A program made the translations under genes and the position numbers. 64,000 bases of DNA, taken from Candidatus Binatia bacterium (GTDB taxonomy: Bacteria; Desulfobacterota_B; Binatia; UBA9968; JAJDTQ01). The stretch is from NCBI GenBank assembly GCA_022827045.1, contig JAJDTQ010000286.1, positions 1-64,000 on the forward strand. The letters run 5' to 3'. Below the pieces are notes generated by a model that was not told the DNA's origin, searched no databases, and saw only the letters and a list, made by a program, of their open reading frames with translations. Below, in pieces: positions 18,477 through 27,980 of the stretch; position 1 is the stretch's first letter, and each line of letters begins with the position of its first letter.

Positions 18477-19816
18477 GTCGCGTTGCCTCGCTCACGCTCG
18501 GCAAGCATGGCGTTCAAGGCGGCCTTGCCGGCCTTGAAGAGAACCTCGCGCAGGGCGTCATCCGACAACGGATCCACGGCACTGCGATGCTCCTGAACAG
18601 GCTTCCAGACGGCCTCCCGGACCACTTCACCCAGCTCCGCGCGCGCCTTGTCGAGCAGCGCCCTTGCCCGATCGTCGTCGCGCGACAGCATCAGCAGCCG
18701 CTGCGCAATCAGGGCGGCGGGGTCGTCGCCGGATGCGACTCTCGCAAGGTCCAGCCGCAACTCCATCGCGTCCACGACCTTGCTGAAGAAGACCACCGTG
18801 CCGTCGACGACGCGCCCCATGGTGCTCCACTCACCGCCCGCGATCCACTGCCGGATGTCTTCGTAACAGCCACTCGTCCCGGTGAGCCGCACGCACAGAC
18901 CGAGCGCCCGAGGCAGGGGGGCGGCGCTGGCGAGACGGCGGACGACGTGCTCGGCTTCGCTCAGCAGCCTGTCGCCCACATCGTCGACTTGCTCGAGCCC
19001 GTCCACCCGGATGGCCGCCGGCTCCCATCGTAGCGGCGCGAATGGGATCAGCCGAAGATCAATACCGCCCTCGCGGGAGATATTCAGAAGCCAAGGGCCG
19101 TGGGGCCCCGTTTCCGACGGGTCGAGCCCCACCAGCGATCCGAGGTAACCGAATGGCCGGATCCCTTTCGACGTAGACAAGGTGTCGAGGGAAGGCTTGT
19201 GGACATGGCCCAGCAACCATAAGTCGCAACCTGCGTCATCCAGCTCCGTCTGTCTGATGGGCGCGTAGGGGCCACGGGCCGCGCCCAGGTCGGCGTGCAG
19301 CAAGCCGATTCGCGGAACCGGAGGCGACGGCGCCGGCAACGGTCGCTTCAGGAGTTCCGCCAACGGACTCTGGCGCACACGTTCCTGACCGAACGACCAG
19401 CCCACCACCTGGGCCACGGGCGTCCCGCCTTTCGATATCGTGCGCGCTTCCCAGCGGCCGCCGGCACCCATAAGGTTGAACCCATCGATCAGGGCAGCAA
19501 GCCGCGGCAATGCCTCGACATCGTGGTTGCCGGCCACCGCAACAACCTCGATGCCCGCGCCGAGCAACCGCCGTACGCAATCCTCAAGCGGCGCCATTGC
19601 TTCGAAACGGGCATTGGTGCTTTCGACCATATCGCCCGCGAACAACACGGCGTCGAAACGGTTCTCGATGGCCAGATCGACGGTGAGCCGGAGCGCGGCC
19701 GCAGGCGTGAGTTCGCCCCGGTCCAGGCCCTGGGCTTCGATCCAGTCGGGCAGCCCCGAGCACACGGTGCCGAGGTGTACATCTCCGACTGCCAGAATGG
19801 AAGCGTATTCACTCAA
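18473..19816 (-). CDS. SbcD/YhaO-like metallophosphoesterase (DNA exonuclease)
   Basis: 447 residues with the five calcineurin-like metal motifs in order: AVGDVHLG, FAGDMVEST, VAGNHDVEAL, LLHADLG and LGHVHKPS. These residues bind two metal ions in Mre11/SbcD-type nucleases. The GYLGSLVGLDPSETGPHG segment after the last motif is also typical. It overlaps the ATPase gene by 4 bases, which implies translational coupling and an SbcCD-like complex. Cytoplasmic. Confidence 0.9.
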   Translation of the reverse strand: MSEYASILAVGDVHLGTVCSGLPDWIEAQGLDRGELTPAAALRLTVDLAIENRFDAVLFAGDMVESTNARFEAMAPLEDCVRRLLGAGIEVVAVAGNHDVEALPRLAALIDGFNLMGAGGRWEARTISKGGTPVAQVVGWSFGQERVRQSPLAELLKRPLPAPSPPVPRIGLLHADLGAARGPYAPIRQTELDDAGCDLWLLGHVHKPSLDTLSTSKGIRPFGYLGSLVGLDPSETGPHGPWLLNISREGGIDLRLIPFAPLRWEPAAIRVDGLEQVDDVGDRLLSEAEHVVRRLASAAPLPRALGLCVRLTGTSGCYEDIRQWIAGGEWSTMGRVVDGTVVFFSKVVDAMELRLDLARVASGDDPAALIAQRLLMLSRDDDRARALLDKARAELGEVVREAVWKPVQEHRSAVDPLSDDALREVLFKAGKAALNAMLAERERGNAT

Positions 19817-19959
19817 CTTTCATCCTGTTAAAACCAGAACGATCTGACAGTAGATTATCCACGAATCGCGGATATTCGCAAGCCCACCGGCTGTCTCCGG
19901 ACTTGATCTGACTTGATCCGGGTTCCTGATGTCTCGCCTGTCCGTCACCGCGCCACCCT

Positions 19960-22203
19960 CTACCACCAGCGCAGGAGCGGAGCGATGCTCGCGTAGTCAT
20001 CCGTCCACAACCGCGGCCGGTACGCGGCGTTCAAGGGCACCCAACTCCCATCGAGGTCGAGAGCCTGCAGAGTGCCCTCCTCCCGGGCGAGGACAACCAA
20101 GTGGGATGAAGTCGCTGCCCTGGTTTTCGTCAGGTGCTCCGGAGCCGAGTAGCGCTTGACGCGCGCGGCGAGTCGGTGGTTGTCGGCGATGGTCGCGACC
20201 ACGGGCTCAAGGTCGATGTGCCGGTTCGAGATGTGAACGGCAATAACCCCCTCCGGGGCGAGAACGCGAAGGTAGCTCCGGAAGGCTTCCAGGGTCAGCA
20301 AGTGGACCGGAATCGCGTCGGACGTAAAGGCATCGAGAGCAAGGAAGTCGAACTTGGACCGCTCGCGCGCAATCAGCAGCCGTGCATCGCCGATGGCAAG
20401 GGTCGCATCCGGAGCGCAGTTGCGAAGCGCCGCAAAGTGCTCGCGGGCCAGGCGTACGACGGCGGGATCGATTTCATAGATGCGCACCTCGTCGCCGGGG
20501 CGCGCGAAGCATGCGAGGGAGCCGGTGCCGAGTCCGGCGATGCCCATCACTAAGGGGGTGGGGCGGCGCGCAAGACTTGCCAGCAACTCGGCGTATGGTG
20601 TGCCGGGGCCGTAGTAGGTCGTCCGGCTGTCGATGGTTCCGTCCGGGTTCCGTCGCTCCGCGCCGTGCAGGGTGGTGCCGTGATAGAAGGAACGCAGCCC
20701 GCCGGTTTCCACGATCCGGTACACGCCGAAGAAGGTGCGCGCGCGGGCGACATACTCCCCCTCCCTGTCCCGGCCCACCAGAGACGGCAACATGAACACC
20801 GGCAGGAGCGCAGCCGCGAGCAGGGCGGGCCGCGCCCGCAGGACGAGCAGCGCGGGAGCGGCCAGCGCGACCAGCGCCGTAGCCGCACCGGCGGCGAAAG
20901 CGGACAAGCTGCCGTAATGTCCGTAGAGGGTGCCCAGCCCGGCCAGGAGCAATCCGAGCGCGCTGGCTGCGACGACCCACTGACCGCGGCGCAGGACAAC
21001 CGGAGCCGCCGGCAGGAGGGCGGCCGCCAGCACAAGGGCGATGGGATACTCGTGGACATCGTTGAAGACCAGTGGGGCGGCGAGCGCGACCAACAGCCCG
21101 CCGATGAGCCCGCCGGTGGATACCAGGAGATAGAAGAAGGTCAGGCCGGCGGGCGGCGGGCGGAGACGGGCCAGCGCCCCATGGCAGTAGAGAGCGGCCA
21201 GGGCAAAGACGGCGACATGGAACAGGCCGAACAGCAACGCGAACCAGGAGAAGGGGTACAGAATCGCCAGCACGAGGATGCCCGGGGCAAGGAGGCGAGC
21301 CAGAAGCCACTGCGGAATCAGGGTGCGGCGCGCGAAGGCATGGACGAAGGTGGCGAGGTAGAGAGCCAGGGGCACGATCCATAGCAGCGGCACGGCCGCC
21401 ACGTCCGTGGTGACGTGGCGCGTAACGGCGAGCAGGAGCGCGCTCGGGACCGCGGACAGCGCGAGGATGCGCCGCACCGGCAGCACCGTCCGGCGAGAGT
21501 CCGGCGTCGCTTCCTCCGCCCCGGCCGCACGGGCGCCGGCATCGCGATGGGCGGCTCCGCGCCAAAGGATGACGAGGAAGGGCGCAAGCGCCAGCGCCGC
21601 CAAGCTCCAGAGCCACGCCTGCCGGCCCAGCCCGAGAATGGGTTCGAGGAAGAAAGGGAACGCCAGCAACGCGCCGACCGAGCCCACGTTCGAGGCCGCG
21701 TAGAGAAAATAGGGATCCATCGACGCCGCACCCGCGTCTGTCCGGGCGAGCCAGCTTTGGACCAGGGGTGTGAGGGACGTGACGGCGACGAAGGCGAGTC
21801 CGAGGGAGCCCGCGAGCGTTCCGAAGAGCCACAACGCCGGCGGGACACCCGCCGCCGGCGTCTCACCGAGAAGCCGAAGCTCACCCACCGGCATGGTGAG
21901 GGCGATTCCCGCCCACAGTGCCCCGAGTACGATGAACTGTCCGGCGGACGTTGTCCGGCGGGCGAGGAGGTGGGCCAACCCGTACCCGCCGAGCAGTGCG
22001 CTCTGGAAGAACACCATCGCGGTGTTCCAGACCGCGGGCGAGCCGCCGAGCACCGGCAGAACTCCGCGCACCGCCAGTGGCTGGACCCAGAACACGAGCC
22101 ACGCGGCGACGCCGACGACAGCCCCGTAGAGCCAAACAGGCGGTGCACCCGGCCCGTGCGACCGCTCATCTGCACGTCCAAGTCTTATGGCCAAGGTCGG
22201 CAT
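19960..22203 (-). CDS. fused membrane (MFS-like) / spermidine-synthase-like protein
   Basis: 747 residues. The first about 480 contain a dozen hydrophobic helices (for example GAVVGVAAWLVFWVQPLAVRG, ALWLFGTLAGSLGLAFVAV). The C-terminal about 250 residues form a Rossmann methyltransferase/polyamine-synthase domain: LVMGIAGLGTGSLACFA (cofactor loop), VRIYEIDPAVVRLAREHF, AIGDARLLIARE, FLALDAFTSDAIPVHLLTLEAF. This fusion is known as the fused MFS/spermidine synthase family. Whether it makes polyamines is unproven, and the membrane half may transport or anchor. Single gene divergent from the decayed DUF3365 gene. Confidence 0.88.
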   Translation of the reverse strand: MPTLAIRLGRADERSHGPGAPPVWLYGAVVGVAAWLVFWVQPLAVRGVLPVLGGSPAVWNTAMVFFQSALLGGYGLAHLLARRTTSAGQFIVLGALWAGIALTMPVGELRLLGETPAAGVPPALWLFGTLAGSLGLAFVAVTSLTPLVQSWLARTDAGAASMDPYFLYAASNVGSVGALLAFPFFLEPILGLGRQAWLWSLAALALAPFLVILWRGAAHRDAGARAAGAEEATPDSRRTVLPVRRILALSAVPSALLLAVTRHVTTDVAAVPLLWIVPLALYLATFVHAFARRTLIPQWLLARLLAPGILVLAILYPFSWFALLFGLFHVAVFALAALYCHGALARLRPPPAGLTFFYLLVSTGGLIGGLLVALAAPLVFNDVHEYPIALVLAAALLPAAPVVLRRGQWVVAASALGLLLAGLGTLYGHYGSLSAFAAGAATALVALAAPALLVLRARPALLAAALLPVFMLPSLVGRDREGEYVARARTFFGVYRIVETGGLRSFYHGTTLHGAERRNPDGTIDSRTTYYGPGTPYAELLASLARRPTPLVMGIAGLGTGSLACFARPGDEVRIYEIDPAVVRLAREHFAALRNCAPDATLAIGDARLLIARERSKFDFLALDAFTSDAIPVHLLTLEAFRSYLRVLAPEGVIAVHISNRHIDLEPVVATIADNHRLAARVKRYSAPEHLTKTRAATSSHLVVLAREEGTLQALDLDGSWVPLNAAYRPRLWTDDYASIAPLLRWW

Positions 22204-22217
22204 GACATGCCTAGGTT

Positions 22218-22894
22218 ATGCGTAACCATTCGAAACACTTGCCGTTTGGTAAGGGCATGCTCGGCCTGACGGCGGCCGCGATGCTAGTTGCGGGGGTCGC
22301 CGCCTGTGAGAGCAACCCCTTGAACGAAGGGAGGCCCTCGGCCGAACCTCCTTCGACCGACCGCCCCGTCGGATCCGGCAGAAGCCCCTGATCGGGCGAA
22401 CACGCCGGAATTCCCCCGAGGGTCATGGCGGACGCGCTGTTCGCGCCTCATGTCAGCCGACCGCAACGTCTATTCGAACCAAGTGGTCTACCTTCTACAG
22501 GATGTGGAAGAAGTGATCAACTCCAGCGAGGACTGGCAAGACCGGAAGAGCTTGCCGCTCCCGGCCAGATGTTCCGCATGGGCGCGCAGTTGGTGGCCAA
22601 GCAGACCGACACGTTCAGCTACTCTCTGCTGTCCAAGTGGTCCATCAAAAAGGACAACGTTCCCAAGACCGAGATGGAACGGACCGGACTGGACAGCGTC
22701 GCCGCGAATTCCTCAAAGCCTGCCTACGGTCAAGAAACCATCAGGGGAGTCAAGCATTTCACCGCGGTCTATGCCGATGTGGCGGTTTCACCCGCCTGCG
22801 TGACGTGCACAACGCCCACCCGAACATTCCGCGGACGGACATCGGGTACGGCGACGTGATGGGCCGCATCGTCGTGCGCATTCGCCTGGACTGA
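22218..22894 (+). pseudogene. DUF3365 (Tll0287-like) haem lipoprotein, multiply frameshifted
   Basis: Starts at ATG 22218 with a lipoprotein signal (LTAAAMLVAGVAACES). The frames then shift several times: SADRNVYSNQVVYLLQDVEEVI, EDWQDRKSLP, QMFRMGAQLVAKQTDTFSYSLLSKWSI, AVYADVAVSPACVTC, and NAHPNIPRTDIGYGDVMGRIVVRI. Together they match DUF3365 proteins, periplasmic sensors or cytochromes that bind haem c through CxxCH. The haem motif itself is broken: the sequence reads TGCGTGACGTGCACAAC, one C short of CVTCHN. Confidence 0.8.
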
Positions 22895-22911
22895 CAGCAC
22901 ACGCCTCAACT

Positions 22912-24249
22912 CTAGCCCAGGAACTCGGGATAGGCATCGTTGCCGTGCTCCTCCATGTCCAGACCGGCCCTCTCGGTCTGCGGCGACACGCGCAACCCCA
23001 CGACGGCCTTGATCAAGCTGAACATCACAAAGCCGCCAACCATGCTGAAGCCGAAGACGGCCACCACACCCACGAACTGGGCCAGCAGCAGATCGACTCC
23101 ACCGCCGTATAAGAGTCCGGAGTCGGCATGAAACAGTCCCAGCATGACCGTCCCGAACGCGCCGCCCGTGCCGTGAACGGATATGGCACCCACCGGGTCG
23201 TCGACATGAATCCGATCGAACGCCAGCACGGAGAATACCACGAGAACTCCGGGCAGAAAGCCGAAGAAGACGGCAGCGACCCAAGGCTCCACATAGGCGC
23301 ATGCGCCAGCGACCGCCACGAGACCGCTGAGAACGCCGTTGAGCGTCATCGTGATGTCGGGTTTGCCGAACAGGAACCACGCGGTCAGGGTGGCGCCGAT
23401 GGCGGCGGCGGCACCCGCGAGGCTGGTATTGGCGGCGATCGTCGATATCTCGTACACGCTGGCGCTCATCAGGGTTCCCGTGTTGAAGCCGAACCAACCG
23501 AACCACAGGATGAACATCCCGAGCGTCGCCATCATCATGTTGTGACCCGGAAGGGCAAGCGGCAGTCCCCGCTCGCTGTATCGCCCGATCCTGGGTCCAA
23601 GCACGATCACGCCGGCCAAAGCGAACCATGCGCCGGTGGAGTGCACGACCGTGGAGCCGGCAAAGTCCAGCATGCCAAGCGTCGCAAGCCATCCGCCGCC
23701 CCACACCCAGTGACCCACCACGGGATAGAAGAAGAGAGAGATGAAGAAACTGAATATGAGATAGCTCACGAACCTAGTGCGCTCGGCCATTGCACCAGCC
23801 ACGATGGTGGCGGCGGTGGCGCAGAACATCAGGTGAAAGAGCCATGCCGTCATGGTCGGCACCGATGCCCAACCCAGGGAAGAGTACACGTCGTCGCCCA
23901 TCTCGGGCGAAGTGAAAAAACCCGTAGTCCCCATAAACGGGTTGCCCTCGCCGAACATGAGGCCAAACCCCACCATCCAGAAGCCCAGCGAGGCGATGGC
24001 GAAGTCCCCGACGTTCTTCATCATGATGTTGACCGTGTTCTTGGCGCGGGTGAACCCGCCCTCGACCAAGGCAAAGCCCGCCTGCATGAGGAACACCAGC
24101 ATGGCCGCGATGCAAGTCCATACCGTGTCCGCCGTTACCTGCCACTCCGGCACCGGCGTTTGGTTCACTCTGCCGTCCAGTGCGTATGTGAGGGTGGGCA
24201 GGAACACCCATGCAAGCGCAAAGACAACGAAGATACAAGTTCGTCCCAT
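22912..24249 (-). CDS. amt: ammonium transporter, Amt family
   Basis: 445 residues with a cleavable N-terminal signal and 11 membrane helices. Family landmarks are present: FLMQAGFALVEGGFTRAKNTVNIMMKN, LMFCATAATIVAGAMAERTRF, DFAGSTVVHSTGAWFAL (first pore His), GWFGFNTG, and DPVGAISVHGTGGAFGTVMLGLF (second pore His). It conducts ammonium across the inner membrane. AGGAGG lies 8 bases before the ATG. No glnB/glnK gene is adjacent, unlike many amt loci. Divergent from the TPR gene at 24496. Confidence 0.95.
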   Translation of the reverse strand: MGRTCIFVVFALAWVFLPTLTYALDGRVNQTPVPEWQVTADTVWTCIAAMLVFLMQAGFALVEGGFTRAKNTVNIMMKNVGDFAIASLGFWMVGFGLMFGEGNPFMGTTGFFTSPEMGDDVYSSLGWASVPTMTAWLFHLMFCATAATIVAGAMAERTRFVSYLIFSFFISLFFYPVVGHWVWGGGWLATLGMLDFAGSTVVHSTGAWFALAGVIVLGPRIGRYSERGLPLALPGHNMMMATLGMFILWFGWFGFNTGTLMSASVYEISTIAANTSLAGAAAAIGATLTAWFLFGKPDITMTLNGVLSGLVAVAGACAYVEPWVAAVFFGFLPGVLVVFSVLAFDRIHVDDPVGAISVHGTGGAFGTVMLGLFHADSGLLYGGGVDLLLAQFVGVVAVFGFSMVGGFVMFSLIKAVVGLRVSPQTERAGLDMEEHGNDAYPEFLG

Positions 24250-24495
24250 CGAAAGGACCTCCTACTGCTGGAACGCGTTCCGTGACGAGCCTGTCGTGCC
24301 CGAACTAAGCAGTCAGGCTACCACCGTGTTAGACAAATTGATAGGCCACGGGCACGCTACCGCACGCTACCCAAAACGCCCTTTTTAAGCCCTTACATCG
24401 TTGATTTCTTCGCGTTGACTATCGTAGAGTAACAGGGTAACGCTGTCAACGGCGGGCTGTGGTCCGCAAAAGAACGGCATTCCGGGGGTTTATCT

Positions 24496-26220
24496 ATGGA
24501 ACGCAGAAAACGGAAAGACGGCGAATCGACCAAACAAGTCACGGATTCGTCCCAGCCTAAGGGTTATATCTATCGCGGAGTGCGATACGGCGAAAGCATG
24601 ACCGAACAACGCGACGAGCCGGCGGAGGAGCCCGAGATCATCGATGATCCTGCCGACCTGTCCGTGATGTCGGAGGATCCGTCACCCGCCCCTGTTACAC
24701 GGGAAGAGCCGACGGGGAGACTTACCGCCGATCTTCCCTGGTGGGAGACCGGTCCGACGTTAGGCGAGGCCAGGGAAGACGCCGGCGAGCCGGAGGCAGA
24801 CACCGGGCCCGGGTTCTTCTATAGAGGGGTTCGGTACGGCGAGCCCGAACGGGAGCCGGAAGAGCCGAAGGCTGCCGGTACGGAAAGGAACGCGGAGGAA
24901 ACCGATCTCGAACTGTCGTGGTGGAGGCGAACTCCGGCGCCCGCGAGGACCGCCGAGGAGGAGAAGACCGCCCCCCCCGCCGAGGCCAGCTACCCGCGGC
25001 CGGAGCCGGGTTTCGGCGATGACCCCGCGGGCCGGGAGGCGCCGCCGGTGGCCCCCGGTGGTCCGGGAGGCGCGTGGCTGGCGGAGCAACAGGCCGCGCG
25101 CCATCCCGTCGGACACGAGGAACGCGCCGGCGATAGGACAGAACATTCCAGGGGAGACGCCGCGGGAGAAGGTTTCGCCGTTAATCGAGTGAAGCTGGAG
25201 CGGACGCCGTCTGCGGCGCCGGCCGTCTTGCCCGCTGCAGCCAAACCGCCTTCCGAAGACCGACCCGCGGACGCGATCCGCTCGCTTGCAGCCGAGATCT
25301 GTCCCGGCGATCTGCTACTGGTGGAGATGGTCGGGGCTCCGTTGCCGGAGTGGGCCGGCCCGGCCGTGAACGCGGCCCGCGACGACCTGGAACGGCGGGA
25401 GACCGCTCGCGAGCCGGTGGAAGCCAGTGAGTATCTTCGGCTGGCCATCATCGAGAGCGTCATGGGCCTTCACGATGAGGCCGATGCTCACCTCAAGGAG
25501 GCACTGCCGCGGAGCGACCAGCTCGGACCTGTCCTGAACGCGCTGGCGGTCACGAGCCTGGCACGTGGAACGATCACTCCCGCGGTCGTCTACGCCAAGG
25601 AGGCCCTTCAGGAGACCGGCGGGGACGATGGCGTGCATGCCATTGCGTCATCCAACCTGGCGGAATTCTACCGTCTCCAAGGTAATGAAGCCCAAGCGGC
25701 TGAAGCCTACGAGACGGCCATCGACGGCTTGGGACCCGAAGGGGACGCTCGCTGGCACGCACGGCTGCGCCTGTACGCCGGCCGCCTCCACCACCGCACG
25801 GGCCAGACGGACAAGGCGCGCATACACCTTTCCGATTCGGTGCGGCTGTTCAAGGACGCAGGCGACGACACCGGACAGATCCAGGCGCTTGCGGAGTTCG
25901 GCTCGATCCTGACCGAATCGGGCTCCCACGACCTCGCCGTAAGGAACCTGGAGGAAGGGGTCCGTATTTGCCTGAGAACCGGGGACCGGTCCGGCGCCTC
26001 GTTGGTGCAGCAGGCGATAGGCGTGGCCTTCATGGCCCAGGACCAACTGACACGGGCCCTCGCTTATCTCGATAGCGCGCTAACGTTGTACCGCGAGTTG
26101 GGCAATCGCAAGGGTGAGGCGGCCACCATGGGCTACATTGCGAAAATTTACGAGTCCCGAGGCGATGTCGACGAGGCGCAACGTTTCTACGAGGCGGCCA
26201 AACAGCTTGACGACTCATGA
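24496..26220 (+). CDS. TPR protein with N-terminal YRGVRYGE repeats
   Basis: 574 residues, probably cytoplasmic. The N-terminal half is acidic, proline-rich and disordered. It contains two copies of an aromatic motif, GYIYRGVRYGES (about 20-31) and GFFYRGVRYGEPE (about 110-122), each followed by a D/E-L-x-WW patch (ADLPWWETG, LELSWWRRT). The YRGV.Y core resembles DUF4278. From about 290 onward come consecutive tetratricopeptide repeats (EASEYLRLAIIESVMGLHDEADAHLKEAL, NLAEFYRLQGNEAQAAEAYETAI, AYLDSALTLYRELGNRKGEA). It is followed 56 bases later by a Cache/HAMP sensor and may be its partner. Confidence 0.75.
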   Translation: MERRKRKDGESTKQVTDSSQPKGYIYRGVRYGESMTEQRDEPAEEPEIIDDPADLSVMSEDPSPAPVTREEPTGRLTADLPWWETGPTLGEAREDAGEPEADTGPGFFYRGVRYGEPEREPEEPKAAGTERNAEETDLELSWWRRTPAPARTAEEEKTAPPAEASYPRPEPGFGDDPAGREAPPVAPGGPGGAWLAEQQAARHPVGHEERAGDRTEHSRGDAAGEGFAVNRVKLERTPSAAPAVLPAAAKPPSEDRPADAIRSLAAEICPGDLLLVEMVGAPLPEWAGPAVNAARDDLERRETAREPVEASEYLRLAIIESVMGLHDEADAHLKEALPRSDQLGPVLNALAVTSLARGTITPAVVYAKEALQETGGDDGVHAIASSNLAEFYRLQGNEAQAAEAYETAIDGLGPEGDARWHARLRLYAGRLHHRTGQTDKARIHLSDSVRLFKDAGDDTGQIQALAEFGSILTESGSHDLAVRNLEEGVRICLRTGDRSGASLVQQAIGVAFMAQDQLTRALAYLDSALTLYRELGNRKGEAATMGYIAKIYESRGDVDEAQRFYEAAKQLDDS

Positions 26221-26276
26221 AGAAATAGACCGTCTTCGCCGTTAGGTTCGTTCACGCCGTTATCGGAGATGATACC

Positions 26277-27680
26277 ATGACTCATTCCCTTGGTGTTCGT
26301 TTCGGATTGGCCATTTTCTTTCTGTTGTGGGTCCCGTTGATGGCCGCGGCGGGGTCAGGAGCATACTGGTTGTCGATACGGATGGAGGCGGGGGGGGGCT
26401 CCGGGATTCAATCGCTGGCCTTGCACAGCGACACTCAGAAGCTTGAGGAAGCCGTGACGAGGCTGTCGGAGGACATCGACGCGTTCCTGGCTGAGCGTAT
26501 CGCCGAGGTGCAGAGTTGGGCCGCGTCGCCGGTGGTGATCAAGGCGGTGAAAAAGGCGCGGGCCGCCCACGCCAAGGAGGGCTTCGACGGTCTCGGTCTG
26601 CAGCAGGTCGAGAGCAAGTTCGGCACTCGCAAGAGCCTGGGGCTTGTGCCCGAAGCGCGCGCGTTCCTTGGTGAGCAAATCAGGCGCTCCTCCGATTTCA
26701 GCGGGGTCTTCTTCACGGACGCCAAGGGCTTCAACGTTGCGCTGAGCGGCCCCGCCACCGATTTCGTCCAGTCCGACGAGGAATGGTGGCAGAGGGCTCT
26801 GTCATCCGCAATCTTCGTGAGCGACATCGTGTTCAGCTCCTCCGCCAACGTGTGGGCGATGGACATCGCGGTGGCCATCCGTGACGTGGGAACCGGGAAT
26901 TCCATCGGCGTGATGAAGGCGGTCGTGCCGTTGCGCTTCGCCCAGTTGTTTGCCGACCGTGTGGCGCGCGGGCTGTCCGTGCCCGGCCAGCTCTTGCACA
27001 CGCAACTGCCCGGCTCGACGCTCAGCGGCACCGCGGTGCCGCGAACGGAGATCCTCGTGGCGACCCGGGATGGATTGCTGATCGCGGAGACGCGCTCCGC
27101 GCACGCTCCCGGCCGGATCATGCAACCGGAAACCAACCTGCTCGCCGACGCATCGGTCGCACATATGGCCCGCGCCTACGACAGCGAACGAGCCGGGTCG
27201 TTCATCGCCGCCCTGAACGCATCGGATTCTTCAGAAGGCGCGTCCAGCCATATGATCGCCTTCGCGCGCTCGGCGGACTCGTCCTTCTTCGCTCCGGTCA
27301 TAGGCGACTTCCCGGGTGTCGACTGGATGATCATCGCCGAGGCTCCAAACCTGAGCGGTCACGGCGTCTTGCCGGAACTCTCCGGATCGCCGGCGGGAAA
27401 TCAACGAAATCTCGGACAAGGACTCCTGTGGCTCGGCGCAACGCTGTGCACAGCGTTGCTGCTGTCTTCGATACTGCTGTGCTGGGTGTTCGGCCGCTGG
27501 GTGCTGACACCCGTACGCGCCTTGACCGACAGCGTACAACGCATGGAGCAGGGCCAGGTCGGCACCCGGATCACCGTATCGTCGACAGGCGAGTTCGAAG
27601 AGTTGGCGGAAGCGCTTGACCGGATCCGCAACATGATCGTCAGAATGGCGCAACGCCTGCGGCAAAACGCCGCGACCTGA
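26277..27680 (+). CDS. Cache-domain sensor with C-terminal HAMP and no output domain (paralogue 2)
   Basis: 467 residues. The first membrane helix is GLAIFFLLWVPLMAAAGSGAYWL. A double-Cache-like periplasmic region contains FFTDAKGFNVALSGPATDFVQSDEEWWQRAL and IGVMKAVVPLRFAQLFADRVARGLSVPGQLLHTQ. A second helix (LLWLGATLCTALLLSSILLCWVFG) leads to a HAMP (WVLTPVRALTDSVQRMEQG...EFEELAEALDRIRNMIVRM) and then the end. Strongly similar throughout to 5277-6710. Output must come through a partner protein, perhaps the TPR protein just upstream. Confidence 0.82.
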   Translation: MTHSLGVRFGLAIFFLLWVPLMAAAGSGAYWLSIRMEAGGGSGIQSLALHSDTQKLEEAVTRLSEDIDAFLAERIAEVQSWAASPVVIKAVKKARAAHAKEGFDGLGLQQVESKFGTRKSLGLVPEARAFLGEQIRRSSDFSGVFFTDAKGFNVALSGPATDFVQSDEEWWQRALSSAIFVSDIVFSSSANVWAMDIAVAIRDVGTGNSIGVMKAVVPLRFAQLFADRVARGLSVPGQLLHTQLPGSTLSGTAVPRTEILVATRDGLLIAETRSAHAPGRIMQPETNLLADASVAHMARAYDSERAGSFIAALNASDSSEGASSHMIAFARSADSSFFAPVIGDFPGVDWMIIAEAPNLSGHGVLPELSGSPAGNQRNLGQGLLWLGATLCTALLLSSILLCWVFGRWVLTPVRALTDSVQRMEQGQVGTRITVSSTGEFEELAEALDRIRNMIVRMAQRLRQNAAT

Positions 27681-27708
27681 TGGCGAGGCCACTCCGAGCA
27701 TGACGTAG

Positions 27709-27915
27709 TCAGCCGTTTCCATGGTCTCCATCGGACCGGGACAGCAGTTCGCGGATTCCCCGAGCACTTTCCAAGAGCGCTTCGATCATCGCGTCCGTCT
27801 GTTTGCTTCGTTCCCGCGACGCATCGCGTATCACGCGAATACCCCAAGCCACTACCCCGACTTACCCGATACCCACCAAACCGATCATTACCGGCGTGAG
27901 ATCAGCCATCGTCAT
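27709..27915 (-). pseudogene. small membrane protein frame with in-frame TAA
   Basis: A strong GGGAGGTGG site precedes ATG 27915 on the minus strand. The frame runs MTMADLTPVMIGLVGIG, then a TAA at 27862-27864. It continues in the same frame VGVVAWGIRVIRDASRERSKQTDAMIEALLESARGIRELLSR to a TGA at 27709-27711. Ignoring the stop gives a 68-residue protein with one membrane helix and a charged amphipathic tail. Either a nonsense mutation, a sequencing error, or a coincidence of frame. Confidence 0.45.
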
Positions 27916-27980
27916 GATCCACCTCCCTGTGACGTACATCCCTGGATATACCTATACATCATCTTGACAACAAACTCTTA

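Noticed and set aside
14538..18596. Two long plus-strand frames of 662 and 626 codons
   Set aside because: Exact antisense shadows of the YhaN-like ATPase. The minus-strand protein has Walker motifs and coiled coils.
20474..21832. 452-codon minus-strand frame in another phase
   Set aside because: Shadow of the fused spermidine-synthase gene, Arg/Pro-rich without domains.
24352..24371. Tandem gcacgctacc repeat as an operator
   Set aside because: Only two 10-bp copies with no symmetry and no known regulator site. Too weak to call.
24250..24495. Sigma-54 (NtrC-type) promoter for amt
   Set aside because: I searched the divergent region for GG-N10-GC on the amt strand and found no acceptable match.
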